A stretch of DNA of 9,048 nucleotides from Candidatus Woesearchaeota archaeon (GTDB lineage Archaea > Nanobdellota > Nanobdellia > Woesearchaeales > ARS49). The stretch covers positions 1 to 9,048 of the forward strand of contig JAHFPE010000015.1 of assembly GCA_023261345.1 (NCBI GenBank), read 5' to 3'. Shown in pieces: positions 1 through 5,363 of this stretch. The notes under the pieces were generated by a model. That model was given only the letters and a program-made list of their open reading frames with translations, made no database searches and was not told the origin of the DNA. Position 1 is the stretch's first letter; the number at the start of each line of letters is the position of its first letter. Made by a program: the position numbers and the translations under genes.

Positions 1-942
1 GTTTCCGGTATGGGTGGTGGGCTTGATCTTGTTAGCGCGCTTCCGTTATATTTTGCCTTGAAAGAAGAAGGGCATTCTGTCACACTTGGTTCAGTGAGAT
101 CTGCTGAATATCGTTTTTTCAAAGATGCAGAATACGTTGCGAGAAGCGTCACCCGTATTACACCACATACTCAAATTGAGGTAACAACCGCTCCTGGAAA
201 AGGCAGATATCCTGAAGCTACCCTGGCACGTTTATTGAATGAAGATGTTCTTTTGATGTCTAGTAGAAAAAGCGGCGTGGATAATCCAAACGAATTAGCA
301 CGTACGTTAACGTATGTGATTCGGAACTTTGACGCTCTTTTCTTTGTTGATACGGGAGGTGATAGTCTCATCATGCGTTGCGAGGATGCGAGTTCAGAGT
401 CAGAATTTGCTAATCCATTCTCTGGTGGTGATGCAATAACGCTCGCCGCAATATCGAGGATGAACACAAAAAAGCCGATACTTCAGGCAATCATTGCCCC
501 GGGATTGGATATTGATAAAAAAGCATTCCACGCAAACATAGATTTCCTTCGACAAAATGACGCATATTTTGGTGCAGTAAATGTTAGAACTGCAGAAAAA
601 GACAACTATCTTCTGGATGATTTTTGTTCGTGGACTGGAGAGTTCAGAAGTAAATACGTTGATATTGCAAAAGAAATCCTTGCACTCACCGAAATTGATG
701 CGAAAAGAAGTAATGAAACGTCAAATAACGAGCGAAAAAGATGGCAATCTCACACAGCAATCATAGCATATTATGCATTAACTGCGCAATTCGGGTTACG
801 AAGAACGTACATGCCTTGGGAGCCTACCTCTGCCGCTGGAGAAAGAGGAGTTAATGTGACTGCAGAGCATTGTTGGATGTATGTTGTTGATCCGAGAACT
901 GTTGAGCGTGAAAAGTTGCGTATCAGAAGTAGTTCAAGCTAA
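1..942 (+). CDS. DUF1152-like protein, 5' partial
   Basis: The reading frame is open to the first base of the window, and the residues before the first ATG (VSG at 1-9) continue the motif, so the true start lies upstream and the gene is 5'-truncated. The visible N-terminus carries a glycine-rich GMGGG-LD-VSALPL segment, and numbering from the ATG at 10 there is an FFVDTGGDSL segment at residues 111-120. Both resemble DUF1152, a family of about 300 residues with a nucleotide-binding-like glycine loop and a conserved VDTGGD strand, whose biochemical role is not established. The C-terminus looks complete and ends in a serine-rich tail. The gene converges on the Nudix gene with a 68-bp gap. No function can be assigned. 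The family call rests on remembered motif shape, not on a search. Confidence 0.7.
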   Translation, partial: VSGMGGGLDLVSALPLYFALKEEGHSVTLGSVRSAEYRFFKDAEYVARSVTRITPHTQIEVTTAPGKGRYPEATLARLLNEDVLLMSSRKSGVDNPNELARTLTYVIRNFDALFFVDTGGDSLIMRCEDASSESEFANPFSGGDAITLAAISRMNTKKPILQAIIAPGLDIDKKAFHANIDFLRQNDAYFGAVNVRTAEKDNYLLDDFCSWTGEFRSKYVDIAKEILALTEIDAKRSNETSNNERKRWQSHTAIIAYYALTAQFGLRRTYMPWEPTSAAGERGVNVTAEHCWMYVVDPRTVEREKLRIRSSSS

Positions 943-1010
943 AAAGTACATTGGAAGTATCCATTAGCTCTCTTCAAAATTTCTGTATGAAAAACACAGA
1001 ACTAAAGAAA

Positions 1011-1565
1011 TTAACCATATATCATCTTTCGTAATTCTTCTTTCTTTTTCTCATCTAACAATGCTTCATACATGATAAATTTGAGACCAAGTGGCGCTGT
1101 GAACAAGGGATTTCTGCAAGACTGAAGGAAATCATCAAAGGACACAAGGGTTACTCGTATCTTCTCTCCTCCGTCAAGATGTTGTTCCTGCACTTTTTTG
1201 CATTCTCGTGCAACAAATGTGCATTCATGAAAGAATTCCTTTGATTTCCCTTCCCACTCGAAAAGTAACTTCAATTTGGAGGATGAATATCCTGTTTCTT
1301 CCAAGAGTTCTCGTTTTGCTGCAATCTTATGACTCTCTTCTTCTTCAAGCATACCCCCAGGCAAAGAGGGAAACAGAGGTTTTGTGGGCTGCTCCTGCTG
1401 TAAGAGGAGGATGTTGTTTCCAACAGTTGCAATAACATCAACACTTGGTTTTCGAGAAATCATTTCAAATGTTTGCGTTGTTCCATCGAACATTTTCTGC
1501 TGCCAATGGTAGACATTAAATAGGACTCCTTCAAAAACTTTTTGGGCTGATTTAGGGATCTTCAT
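1011..1565 (-). CDS. Nudix hydrolase, ADP-ribose pyrophosphatase-like
   Basis: This is a 184-aa Nudix-fold pyrophosphohydrolase. A perfect Nudix box (G-x5-E-x7-REUxEExGU) covers residues 71-93 from the chosen Met: Gly71, Glu77, then RELLEETGY with the metal-binding glutamates. An LPGG motif leads directly into the box. Size and layout (an N-terminal strand region, then LLLxQQ before LPGG) resemble the ADP-ribose/nucleoside-diphosphate-sugar pyrophosphatase branch rather than MutT, but substrate cannot be read from sequence. The frame extends four codons upstream to a TTG. The ATG at 1565 is preferred because the TTG is a poor start and no Shine-Dalgarno favours it. A weak TATA-like TATTAATA at 1606-1613 would give a leader of about 19 nt. 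The gene is divergent from the metallo-hydrolase gene and probably cytoplasmic and monocistronic. Confidence 0.85.
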   Translation of the reverse strand: MKIPKSAQKVFEGVLFNVYHWQQKMFDGTTQTFEMISRKPSVDVIATVGNNILLLQQEQPTKPLFPSLPGGMLEEEESHKIAAKRELLEETGYSSSKLKLLFEWEGKSKEFFHECTFVARECKKVQEQHLDGGEKIRVTLVSFDDFLQSCRNPLFTAPLGLKFIMYEALLDEKKKEELRKMIYG

Positions 1566-1605
1566 GAATAGTTCCAATACTGTTCATGCGAGATTCAATT
1601 ACCCG

Positions 1606-1613
1606 TATTAATA
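1606..1613 (-). promoter_or_regulatory. possible TATA box for the Nudix gene
   Basis: TATTAATA on the minus strand, 41-48 nt before the ATG at 1565. With the spacing used by neighbouring genes it would place the transcript start near 1584, giving a leader of about 19 nt rather than a leaderless mRNA. This is the weakest of the promoter calls here. Confidence 0.3.
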
Positions 1614-1665
1614 GCTTTGTGTGAGAAAGACTGTTCATAAGATGTAAATGCGTTTATGTCGACAG

Positions 1666-1674
1666 TATTTTAAA
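1666..1674 (+). promoter_or_regulatory. TATA box of the metallo-hydrolase gene
   Basis: TATTTTAAA begins 30 nt before the ATG at 1696. This is the same spacing seen at the cyclase-like, nucleotidyltransferase and pilin-like genes, and it implies a leaderless mRNA starting at or next to that ATG. It also argues against the longer in-frame start at 1648, which lies upstream of this box. Confidence 0.6.
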
Positions 1675-1695
1675 CTCCTGTCACTTTCTAAAGAC

Positions 1696-2334
1696 ATGCG
1701 CATTACCAAGTTTGGTCATAGTTGTTTCATGCTGGAAAAAGAGGGGGAAAAATTACTAATCGACCCGGGTGCGTTTTGTTTTATTGAAGGAATTCTCAAG
1801 CCAGAAGACATTCCAACACCTGATGTTGTGCTTATAACGCACACACACCTAGACCATTGCGATCCTGCAGCACTCAAGAAAATAATAAAGAAGCAAACGC
1901 TAGTACTTGCAAATCACGAAGTATGCGAAGTTCTGGCAGAAAACAAGATTCCTTGTGAAGAAATAAGTGGTGGTCATACGCGGAGTGTTCATGATTTTGA
2001 CATTCACGCAATCAACTGCCAGCACGTTCCTATATTTGCCAAATTACCAGAAAACACTGCCTTCCTAATCGATGGAACATTTTTGCATCCTGGAGACTCA
2101 ACAACAATTCACGGAATAGACTGCAGAGTTGTTCTTCTTCCAATCGGTCCTTACGCTTCTCCAATCGAAAGTGCGAAAATGGCAAGACTTCTTATGCCAG
2201 ATATCGTCATTCCTTGCCATGACGCAGCACTTAAACAGTTCTTGCTTGAGCGAATGATAAAAGGCATTGAAACAGTACTTCCAGGAGTAAAAATAGTGAC
2301 GTTAAAACAAAGCGAGAGTTTTGAAATAATTTAA
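1696..2334 (+). CDS. metallo-beta-lactamase-fold hydrolase (UlaG/UPF0173-like)
   Basis: A 212-aa metallo-beta-lactamase superfamily protein. It opens with MRITKFGHSCFML, the usual start of the UlaG/UPF0173-like branch, followed by LLIDPG at residues 20-25. Metal ligands visible are the THTHLDH motif (His49, His51, Asp53, His54), His110, the Asp134 of HPGDS and His175 of IPCHD, so the binuclear site looks intact. The length is close to the family norm of about 210-230. A start 16 codons upstream (1648) is in frame but lies before the TATA box at 1666-1674, and its extra residues do not look like the family. The ATG at 1696 fits both the family and a leaderless transcript. The substrate is unknown; relatives include lactonases and phosphodiesterases. 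The gene is probably monocistronic and converges on the membrane-protein cassette. Confidence 0.88.
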   Translation: MRITKFGHSCFMLEKEGEKLLIDPGAFCFIEGILKPEDIPTPDVVLITHTHLDHCDPAALKKIIKKQTLVLANHEVCEVLAENKIPCEEISGGHTRSVHDFDIHAINCQHVPIFAKLPENTAFLIDGTFLHPGDSTTIHGIDCRVVLLPIGPYASPIESAKMARLLMPDIVIPCHDAALKQFLLERMIKGIETVLPGVKIVTLKQSESFEII

Positions 2335-2362
2335 GACATGGGTTCGTTTGCGAGAATTTTAA

Positions 2363-2384
2363 TAAAAAAGAAAGTAAAAAAAAA
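2363..2384 (-). terminator. oligo-T terminator after the membrane cassette
   Basis: Read on the minus strand, a run of nine T (2384-2376) starts five bases past the last stop codon, and a second run of six T follows (2369-2364). There is no hairpin. Such U-runs alone are enough for termination by archaeal RNA polymerase. Confidence 0.6.
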
Positions 2385-2389
2385 GCTTG

Positions 2390-2644
2390 CTATTTCTTCT
2401 TGAATGTGCTATGAAGTTTACTGAGCACAAAATCAATTCCAACTGCAAGTCCTGCAGCAGAAGGAATATCCAATCCCAAACCGTAAACTGCACTCACACT
2501 CAAGACGACGACACGAAATATTGTAGCACCTAACAGCGTCCATTCAAAACTGCTGATAACTCCATCTTCAGCTGCATTCTCAAGCCACCCTGCAATGCTA
2601 CGAAAAAGTCCAGCACCAATCGGCACTAATTGTTCCCAATTCAT
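2390..2644 (-). CDS. small hydrophobic membrane protein, 84 aa
   Basis: I do not recognise this family. Three ATGs lie close together at the 5' end (2653, 2650, 2644). A perfect AAGGAGG (2660-2654) touches the first, is 3 nt from the second and 9 nt from the third, so the ATG at 2644 is the best-spaced start and gives 84 aa. The protein begins MNWEQLVPIG. It has a moderately hydrophobic stretch around residues 38-58 (LLGATIFRVVVLSVSAVYG), a glycine/alanine-rich second segment around 60-76 and a Lys-rich end (KLHSTFKKK), suggesting one or two membrane segments with a positively charged cytoplasmic tail. It is the last gene of a three-gene cassette, 22 bp after the 41-aa gene, followed by an oligo-T terminator. 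No function is proposed. Confidence 0.7.
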   Translation of the reverse strand: MNWEQLVPIGAGLFRSIAGWLENAAEDGVISSFEWTLLGATIFRVVVLSVSAVYGLGLDIPSAAGLAVGIDFVLSKLHSTFKKK

Positions 2645-2653
2645 GTCCATCAT

Positions 2654-2660
2654 CCTCCTT
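2654..2660 (-). promoter_or_regulatory. strong Shine-Dalgarno site deciding the 84-aa start
   Basis: A complete AAGGAGG on the minus strand. It abuts the first of three in-frame ATGs and sits 9 nt from the third (2644), which makes the third the likely initiator. Confidence 0.65.
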
Positions 2661-2666
2661 AATTTT

Positions 2667-2792
2667 TTATCTGATTAAGCTGAGCACAGATGCGATCGCA
2701 ATCATGAATACTACCCATTTTACAACACTTGAATAATCATTCTTGTGTTTTGCAGCAAGTGTTGCTGCGAGTCTATTGTCATATTGTTTCAT
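2667..2792 (-). CDS. single-pass membrane microprotein, 41 aa
   Basis: A very short gene whose frame extends upstream, but the extra residues come from A/T-rich spacer. The ATG at 2792 has a GGGAG Shine-Dalgarno 7 nt upstream (2804-2800), giving 41 aa. The product has a charged N-terminal half (MKQYDNRL, then KHKND) and one predicted transmembrane helix near the C-terminus (roughly residues 24-39, VVKWVVFMIAIASVLSL) ending in Arg. It is the middle gene of the small membrane cassette, 49 bp after the 115-aa gene and 22 bp before the 84-aa gene. The spacer before it holds a T-rich stretch (minus strand, 2831-2821) that could be an internal TATA box or a leaky terminator. Its similarity in size to toxin or small-subunit peptides is only a resemblance. 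Function unknown. Confidence 0.65.
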   Translation of the reverse strand: MKQYDNRLAATLAAKHKNDYSSVVKWVVFMIAIASVLSLIR

Positions 2793-2799
2793 GGTTGTT

Positions 2800-2804
2800 C
2801 TCCC
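2800..2804 (-). promoter_or_regulatory. Shine-Dalgarno site deciding the 41-aa start
   Basis: GGGAG on the minus strand, 7 nt before the ATG at 2792. It supports that internal ATG over the longer open frame starting at 2861. Confidence 0.55.
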
Positions 2805-2822
2805 GTTTTTTTTAAAACACAA

Positions 2823-2831
2823 AATAAAAAA
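2823..2831 (-). promoter_or_regulatory. possible internal TATA box or partial terminator in the cassette
   Basis: TTTTTTATT on the minus strand. Its last eight bases match the TATA octamer used upstream of the cassette and of the pilin-like gene, and standard spacing would put a start near 2801, inside the Shine-Dalgarno region of the 41-aa gene. A T-run just after the 115-aa stop codon could equally reduce read-through. The sequence alone does not decide. Confidence 0.3.
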
Positions 2832-2841
2832 GAACGAAATG

Positions 2842-3189
2842 TTAATCGCGCGCAAGTTCATACAATAGTTTGATCCCTACAATTAAGGTTGCTGGTGCAA
2901 CAACACTAACTAAGTGTCTCATTATTGCATCAAGCATTGAACCAACCCAGGGCAAAACCACAAGTGCGCCTGACACCGTTAGTAACGCAATGCATGCAAC
3001 GAGGAATTCCACGCTTTCTGCACGAGTAATATTTAGTAATCCAACAATAAGTCCGAGGATTGCAAGTGTGGAACCTACCCATACTTGTTGATCAAACCCG
3101 GGCATGAGTCCTGCGAGAACTGCTACAGCAATTGCTGCTAGAAAAACGTAACTTCCTACCTTTCCATCCAGTTTGTTACTCTGTTTCAT
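2842..3189 (-). CDS. four-helix small membrane protein, 115 aa
   Basis: First gene of the small membrane cassette. The frame allows a GTG start at 3198, but that codon is part of a GAGGTG Shine-Dalgarno (3201-3196) placed 6 nt before the ATG at 3189, so the ATG is chosen, giving 115 aa. After a short polar start (MKQSNKLDGK) four hydrophobic segments can be seen at about residues 12-30, 36-54, 60-80 and 91-110, the last ending YELARD. The third begins FLVACIALL and the loop before the fourth contains LPWVGSMLDAIM. Proteins of this shape (an N-I-T-x-x-E segment, then FL-A-IALL, then a terminal APA-x-I-V-x-x-K-x-x-Y helix) occur, as I remember, as uncharacterised proteins in DPANN archaea. I cannot name a function; a pilin-like or channel-forming role would be guesswork. 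Confidence 0.75.
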   Translation of the reverse strand: MKQSNKLDGKVGSYVFLAAIAVAVLAGLMPGFDQQVWVGSTLAILGLIVGLLNITRAESVEFLVACIALLTVSGALVVLPWVGSMLDAIMRHLVSVVAPATLIVGIKLLYELARD

Positions 3190-3195
3190 CCAAAA

Positions 3196-3201
3196 CACCT
3201 C
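3196..3201 (-). promoter_or_regulatory. Shine-Dalgarno site of the 115-aa gene
   Basis: GAGGTG on the minus strand, 6 nt before the ATG at 3189. It contains the GTG that would otherwise be an in-frame alternative start. Confidence 0.6.
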
Positions 3202-3226
3202 TATTCGAACTATTTCACGTATTTAG

Positions 3227-3234
3227 AATAAAAA
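3227..3234 (-). promoter_or_regulatory. TATA box of the membrane cassette
   Basis: TTTTTATT on the minus strand, preceded by GAAACC, which could serve as a BRE. The usual spacing gives a transcript start near 3205 and a leader of about 16 nt that holds the Shine-Dalgarno. The identical octamer lies upstream of the pilin-like gene. Confidence 0.5.
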
Positions 3235-3242
3235 GGTTTCTA

Positions 3243-3283
3243 TAACGTTTGCGAGTTCGTTGCGACTCACTCAACAAACGTTA
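3243..3283. repeat. inverted repeat, 9-bp perfect arms, beside the cassette promoter
   Basis: TAACGTTTG (3243-3251) and its exact reverse complement CAAACGTTA (3275-3283) enclose 23 bases. Inside them GAGT (3253-3256) can pair with ACTC (3265-3268 or 3269-3272). The repeat ends 9 bp from the cassette TATA box and just before a plus-strand TATA-like box, which is where an operator would sit. It could also fold as a hairpin if transcribed. Which role applies is inference. Confidence 0.55.
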
Positions 3284-3284
3284 G

Positions 3285-3293
3285 TTTTATAAG
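3285..3293 (+). promoter_or_regulatory. TATA-like box facing the tRNA gene
   Basis: TTTTATAAG on the plus strand. Standard spacing would start a transcript near 3315, just before the hairpin at 3331-3390 and some 118 nt upstream of the tRNA. It could drive a small RNA or a long tRNA precursor. A second, weaker candidate closer to the tRNA is TTCATAAA at 3391-3398, which would start near 3420. Neither is certain. Confidence 0.35.
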
Positions 3294-3330
3294 TCACAAT
3301 AATGGAAGTTTCAAATAAGGAACTCTCTCC

Positions 3331-3390
3331 CTTTCTGCCACCGTGGCATACACTTCAACTCTGGTTGAAGGTCGCCACAGTAGCAGCAAG
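3331..3390 (-). ncRNA. possible structured RNA: 60-nt imperfect hairpin
   Basis: The arms 3331-3347 and 3374-3390 pair along 17 positions. An asymmetric internal loop (3348-3352 and 3371-3373) follows, then a perfect 7-bp stem (3353-3359 with 3364-3370) closed by a four-base loop. On the plus strand, three arm positions are mismatched: two C.A pairs (3339/3382, 3342/3379) and one T.C (3334/3387). On the minus strand the two C.A pairs become G.U wobbles, so a minus-strand RNA would be almost fully paired. The minus strand is therefore the likelier sense if this is an RNA. It could be a leader element of the membrane cassette or a separate small RNA. No known RNA family was recognised. It contains a 12-bp copy of the tRNA gene start. 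Confidence 0.4.
3337..3348 (+). repeat. 12-bp copy of the tRNA-Ser 5' end
   Basis: GCCACCGTGGCA here matches exactly the first 12 bases of the tRNA gene (3433-3444), 96 bp away. Weaker similarity may continue: CAACTCTGGT at 3356-3365 resembles CAACCTGGT in the tRNA D-arm after a seven-base insertion. It could be a remnant of a partial tRNA duplication, but its own palindromic nature (GCCAC-C-GTGGC) makes chance or structural convergence possible. Confidence 0.5.
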
Positions 3391-3432
3391 TTCATAAACA
3401 GTAATTGCTTACGCATGCAAGATTAATCCAAA

Positions 3433-3518
3433 GCCACCGTGGCACAACCTGGTACTGCGCGGGATTGCTAATCCCGTTTCTCGCAAGGGATTCCCCGGTT
3501 CAAATCCGGGCGGTGGCG
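3433..3518 (+). tRNA. tRNA-Ser (anticodon GCU)
   Basis: An 86-nt class II tRNA that folds well. Acceptor stem 3433-3439 pairs with 3511-3517, discriminator base G3518, and no CCA is encoded. The D-arm has a short GCA/TGC stem with GG in the loop (3451-3452). The anticodon stem 3460-3464/3472-3476 is perfect, and the loop TTGCTAA puts the anticodon GCT at 3467-3469, reading AGC/AGU serine codons. The long variable arm (3479-3482 with 3487-3490, loop GCAA) is the serine hallmark. The T-stem CCCGG/CCGGG (3494-3498/3506-3510) encloses TTCAAAT. There is no intron. The 3' part is overlapped antisense by the end of the DUF3095-like gene. Confidence 0.96.
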
Positions 3519-4670
3519 TGCTTTCTTCATTTGCATCTTCATTTGTTTAGCAGCCATTGCATATCCGCCATCTGCACCGTCTACAAAGTGTACTTGTTTG
3601 CCGTAGCGTTCAAATACAAGGCAGGTCATGAGCGCTCGATCAGAAACGTGTATGCCATACACCAAAAGTCCTTTGCTCCGCATTGTTTCCAATCGAAGTG
3701 TAAGTTGTTCGCGCTGTGCTTTCGTGCCTGCCATGATGATGCGAAGGACATCATCAAATTTCTTGTAATCTGTGGTTGCGATAAGTAATTGTTTATACAA
3801 TGCAAGATTGAAGTCTCGTATGCGAATGCCGCTTTTCATCATAAGTGATGCTACAATGCAAGTAATTTGAACTTTGATTCTGTAGAGGGTTCTCCCAATA
3901 ATTCCGTGAGCTCGAACATTTGCTTCTGCGCTTTTTCTTGCATTGATCATGAGACGAAGCTGATTTGCAGCAACAGGGTGGAATTCTTCATCAGTGCCGT
4001 ACGTTTCATGAATTGCTTCGAGAATTTTCTTGTAAACATCGCTATCATGTTTATTGTTGTCAGTTGTTGCCTTGACAATGATACTTACTGTTTCACCATA
4101 CGGAGAATAGATGTCTTGCCATCTACATTCAAGACCGGTATAGTCTGCGTTTGGATTTGTGGCTTTGAGTTCGTATTTTGAGTCTTCTGCTTTGACCATT
4201 TTTTCTGCTTGAGACACGCCATTGCCATTGAACATTGCTTGATGATAAAATTGCGACGCTCGGAACTTCATGATATTGAGTTCTACGTTTCTTGCAAGAA
4301 CATCCTCAACTGGAACTATACCAACGCGAAGTTGCATTTCAAACATGTCCTTAGCGAGTGTTTTCGTTGCAAGTAATGCAGATTTTGCAGGTTCAAGTAC
4401 TTCTGAAGGTACAAGCATTGTGGCACCATCTCCACCGAACACAAACGGAATTTCTAAGTTTCCAACTGCATTGAGAACTGCGATTATGGAAAATGCGCCG
4501 ATTGTGTTCACGTCTTTATATTTTCCTTGCGCAATTGCCTCAGTTGAACCTTTAATGTCAGTTATTATAACATGCCAGCTTTTTGGAACCGGCCTGTATT
4601 TTTTGAGCTTAGTGATATCCTCAAATGAAGTTACAAATGGAAGTGTTGCATAAAAGTCAGGTTGAGTCAT
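3468..4670 (-). CDS. DUF3095 family, class III nucleotide cyclase-like protein
   Basis: A 400-aa soluble protein. The N-terminal part shows two segments typical of class III nucleotide-cyclase folds: TDIKGST at residues 37-43 with Asp38, and FGGDGATML at 78-86 with Asp81. The two aspartates are in position to bind metal. The conserved late segment FVDGADGGYAMAAKQ matches, as I remember, the end of DUF3095 proteins. Catalytic activity has not been shown for the family to my knowledge. The TATA box at 4692-4699 is exactly spaced for a leaderless start at 4670. After the family's natural end the frame runs into the tRNA-Ser gene, so residues 385-400 are antisense tRNA sequence, and the stop TAG (3470-3468) overlaps the anticodon. 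The gene lies 32 bp after rpe but has its own promoter. Confidence 0.85.
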   Translation of the reverse strand: MTQPDFYATLPFVTSFEDITKLKKYRPVPKSWHVIITDIKGSTEAIAQGKYKDVNTIGAFSIIAVLNAVGNLEIPFVFGGDGATMLVPSEVLEPAKSALLATKTLAKDMFEMQLRVGIVPVEDVLARNVELNIMKFRASQFYHQAMFNGNGVSQAEKMVKAEDSKYELKATNPNADYTGLECRWQDIYSPYGETVSIIVKATTDNNKHDSDVYKKILEAIHETYGTDEEFHPVAANQLRLMINARKSAEANVRAHGIIGRTLYRIKVQITCIVASLMMKSGIRIRDFNLALYKQLLIATTDYKKFDDVLRIIMAGTKAQREQLTLRLETMRSKGLLVYGIHVSDRALMTCLVFERYGKQVHFVDGADGGYAMAAKQMKMQMKKARHRPDLNRGIPCEKRD

Positions 4671-4691
4671 AAAGAGGGGAAATGAGCTGCT

Positions 4692-4699
4692 GTTTTATA
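4692..4699 (-). promoter_or_regulatory. TATA box of the DUF3095-like gene
   Basis: TATAAAAC on the minus strand; its first T is 29 nt before the A of the ATG at 4670. It starts four bases past the rpe stop codon, so this gene has a promoter of its own although it follows rpe closely. Confidence 0.65.
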
Positions 4700-4702
4700 G
4701 AT

Positions 4703-5359
4703 TTATCCTCTTTGAAGCACTACTTCTCGTAAATGTTGTAATGCCACTGCTGCGCTTTTTGCTTGAAATATTGTGCTGCCTACAACAACTGTGCTAGCTC
4801 CAGCGTCTTGACATAGGCGAATGGTTTGTGTATTTACTCCTCCGTCAATTTCTATGTCTTTGTTAGGAAAGAGTTCGCGTAATCTCGCAACTTTTTTGAG
4901 TGCTTCTTCATGCATTTCTTGCCCGCCAAATCCTGCCTTAACTGTCATGATAACAACTACGTCTGCTTCTTTTGCAAGAGAGAGAATTAAGGAAATAGGA
5001 GTTTTAATGAGGCAGGCAATTCCTATTTTGATATTGAGTTCTCGCAGTTTTTTAAATAAAAGTTCTGCTTCAGATTGAGAGCAACTTTCTGAATGAATAA
5101 TAACGCACCATGGCTTTTTTTTGAGAAGTGCAATACGTTGTATGTATTCATGTGGTCTACGTACCATTAAGTGTAGTTCGATTCGTTTTTTTGTTTGTAT
5201 TCCAGAAAGATCGTCAAGTGCAATTGTTGTATTCTGTACGAATACACCATCTGCGATGTCAATGTGAACGCGTTTACACAATAATTCTACAGTCTTAATT
5301 GTTTGAATCAGTTCTTCTCTTGTTTTGCACAATAAGGATGGAACTACTTCAAGTGGCAT
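4703..5359 (-). CDS. rpe: ribulose-phosphate 3-epimerase
   Basis: A 218-aa TIM-barrel enzyme interconverting ribulose 5-phosphate and xylulose 5-phosphate. Seen motifs are HIDIADGVFV (His32, Asp34), LHLMV with metal-ligand His63, GFGGQ at 143-147, EIDGGVN (catalytic-type Asp172) and the phosphate-binding VVVGSTIF near 192-199. The four metal ligands of the family (two His, two Asp) are all present. Several positions differ from the usual consensus. The N-terminal PSILSAD reads PSLLCKT, the Met of HxDxMDG is Ala36, and SVNPGFGGQ reads TVKAGFGGQ, so a divergent substrate preference is possible. The length matches the family. It is the third gene of the fba-rpiB-rpe operon, starting 4 bp after the rpiB stop. 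Only a weak ribosome site is visible, which suggests translational coupling. Confidence 0.88.
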   Translation of the reverse strand: MPLEVVPSLLCKTREELIQTIKTVELLCKRVHIDIADGVFVQNTTIALDDLSGIQTKKRIELHLMVRRPHEYIQRIALLKKKPWCVIIHSESCSQSEAELLFKKLRELNIKIGIACLIKTPISLILSLAKEADVVVIMTVKAGFGGQEMHEEALKKVARLRELFPNKDIEIDGGVNTQTIRLCQDAGASTVVVGSTIFQAKSAAVALQHLREVVLQRG

Positions 5360-5363
5360 AGGT

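Noticed and set aside
1648..1695. N-terminal extension of the metallo-hydrolase
   Set aside because: The upstream ATG precedes the TATA box, and the 16 extra residues do not match the family start MRITKFGHS.
2345..3255. CGTTTGCGAG direct repeat at 2345-2354 and 3246-3255 flanking the membrane cassette, as att-like ends
   Set aside because: A 10-base match is expected several times by chance in 9 kb, and no integrase or longer identity is present.
3337..3378. 5' half of a split tRNA
   Set aside because: The neighbouring tRNA-Ser is complete, and this segment has no anticodon stem or splice-type junction; only the first 12 bases match well.
3331..3390. Hairpin as an archaeal H/ACA guide RNA
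   Set aside because: The distance from the upper stem to an AGA triplet on the minus strand is about right, but the internal loop is too small on one side and there is no kink-turn for L7Ae.
3471..3518. C-terminal residues 385-400 of the DUF3095-like protein as a functional domain
   Set aside because: They are the complement of the tRNA 3' half; the RPDLNRG string is a well-known artefact of translating tRNA genes. They are kept in the CDS only because no earlier stop exists.
3405..3788. Plus-strand open frame of 127 codons spanning the tRNA gene
   Set aside because: It runs through the tRNA and lies antisense to the DUF3095-like gene. It has no promoter with suitable spacing and no recognisable protein features.
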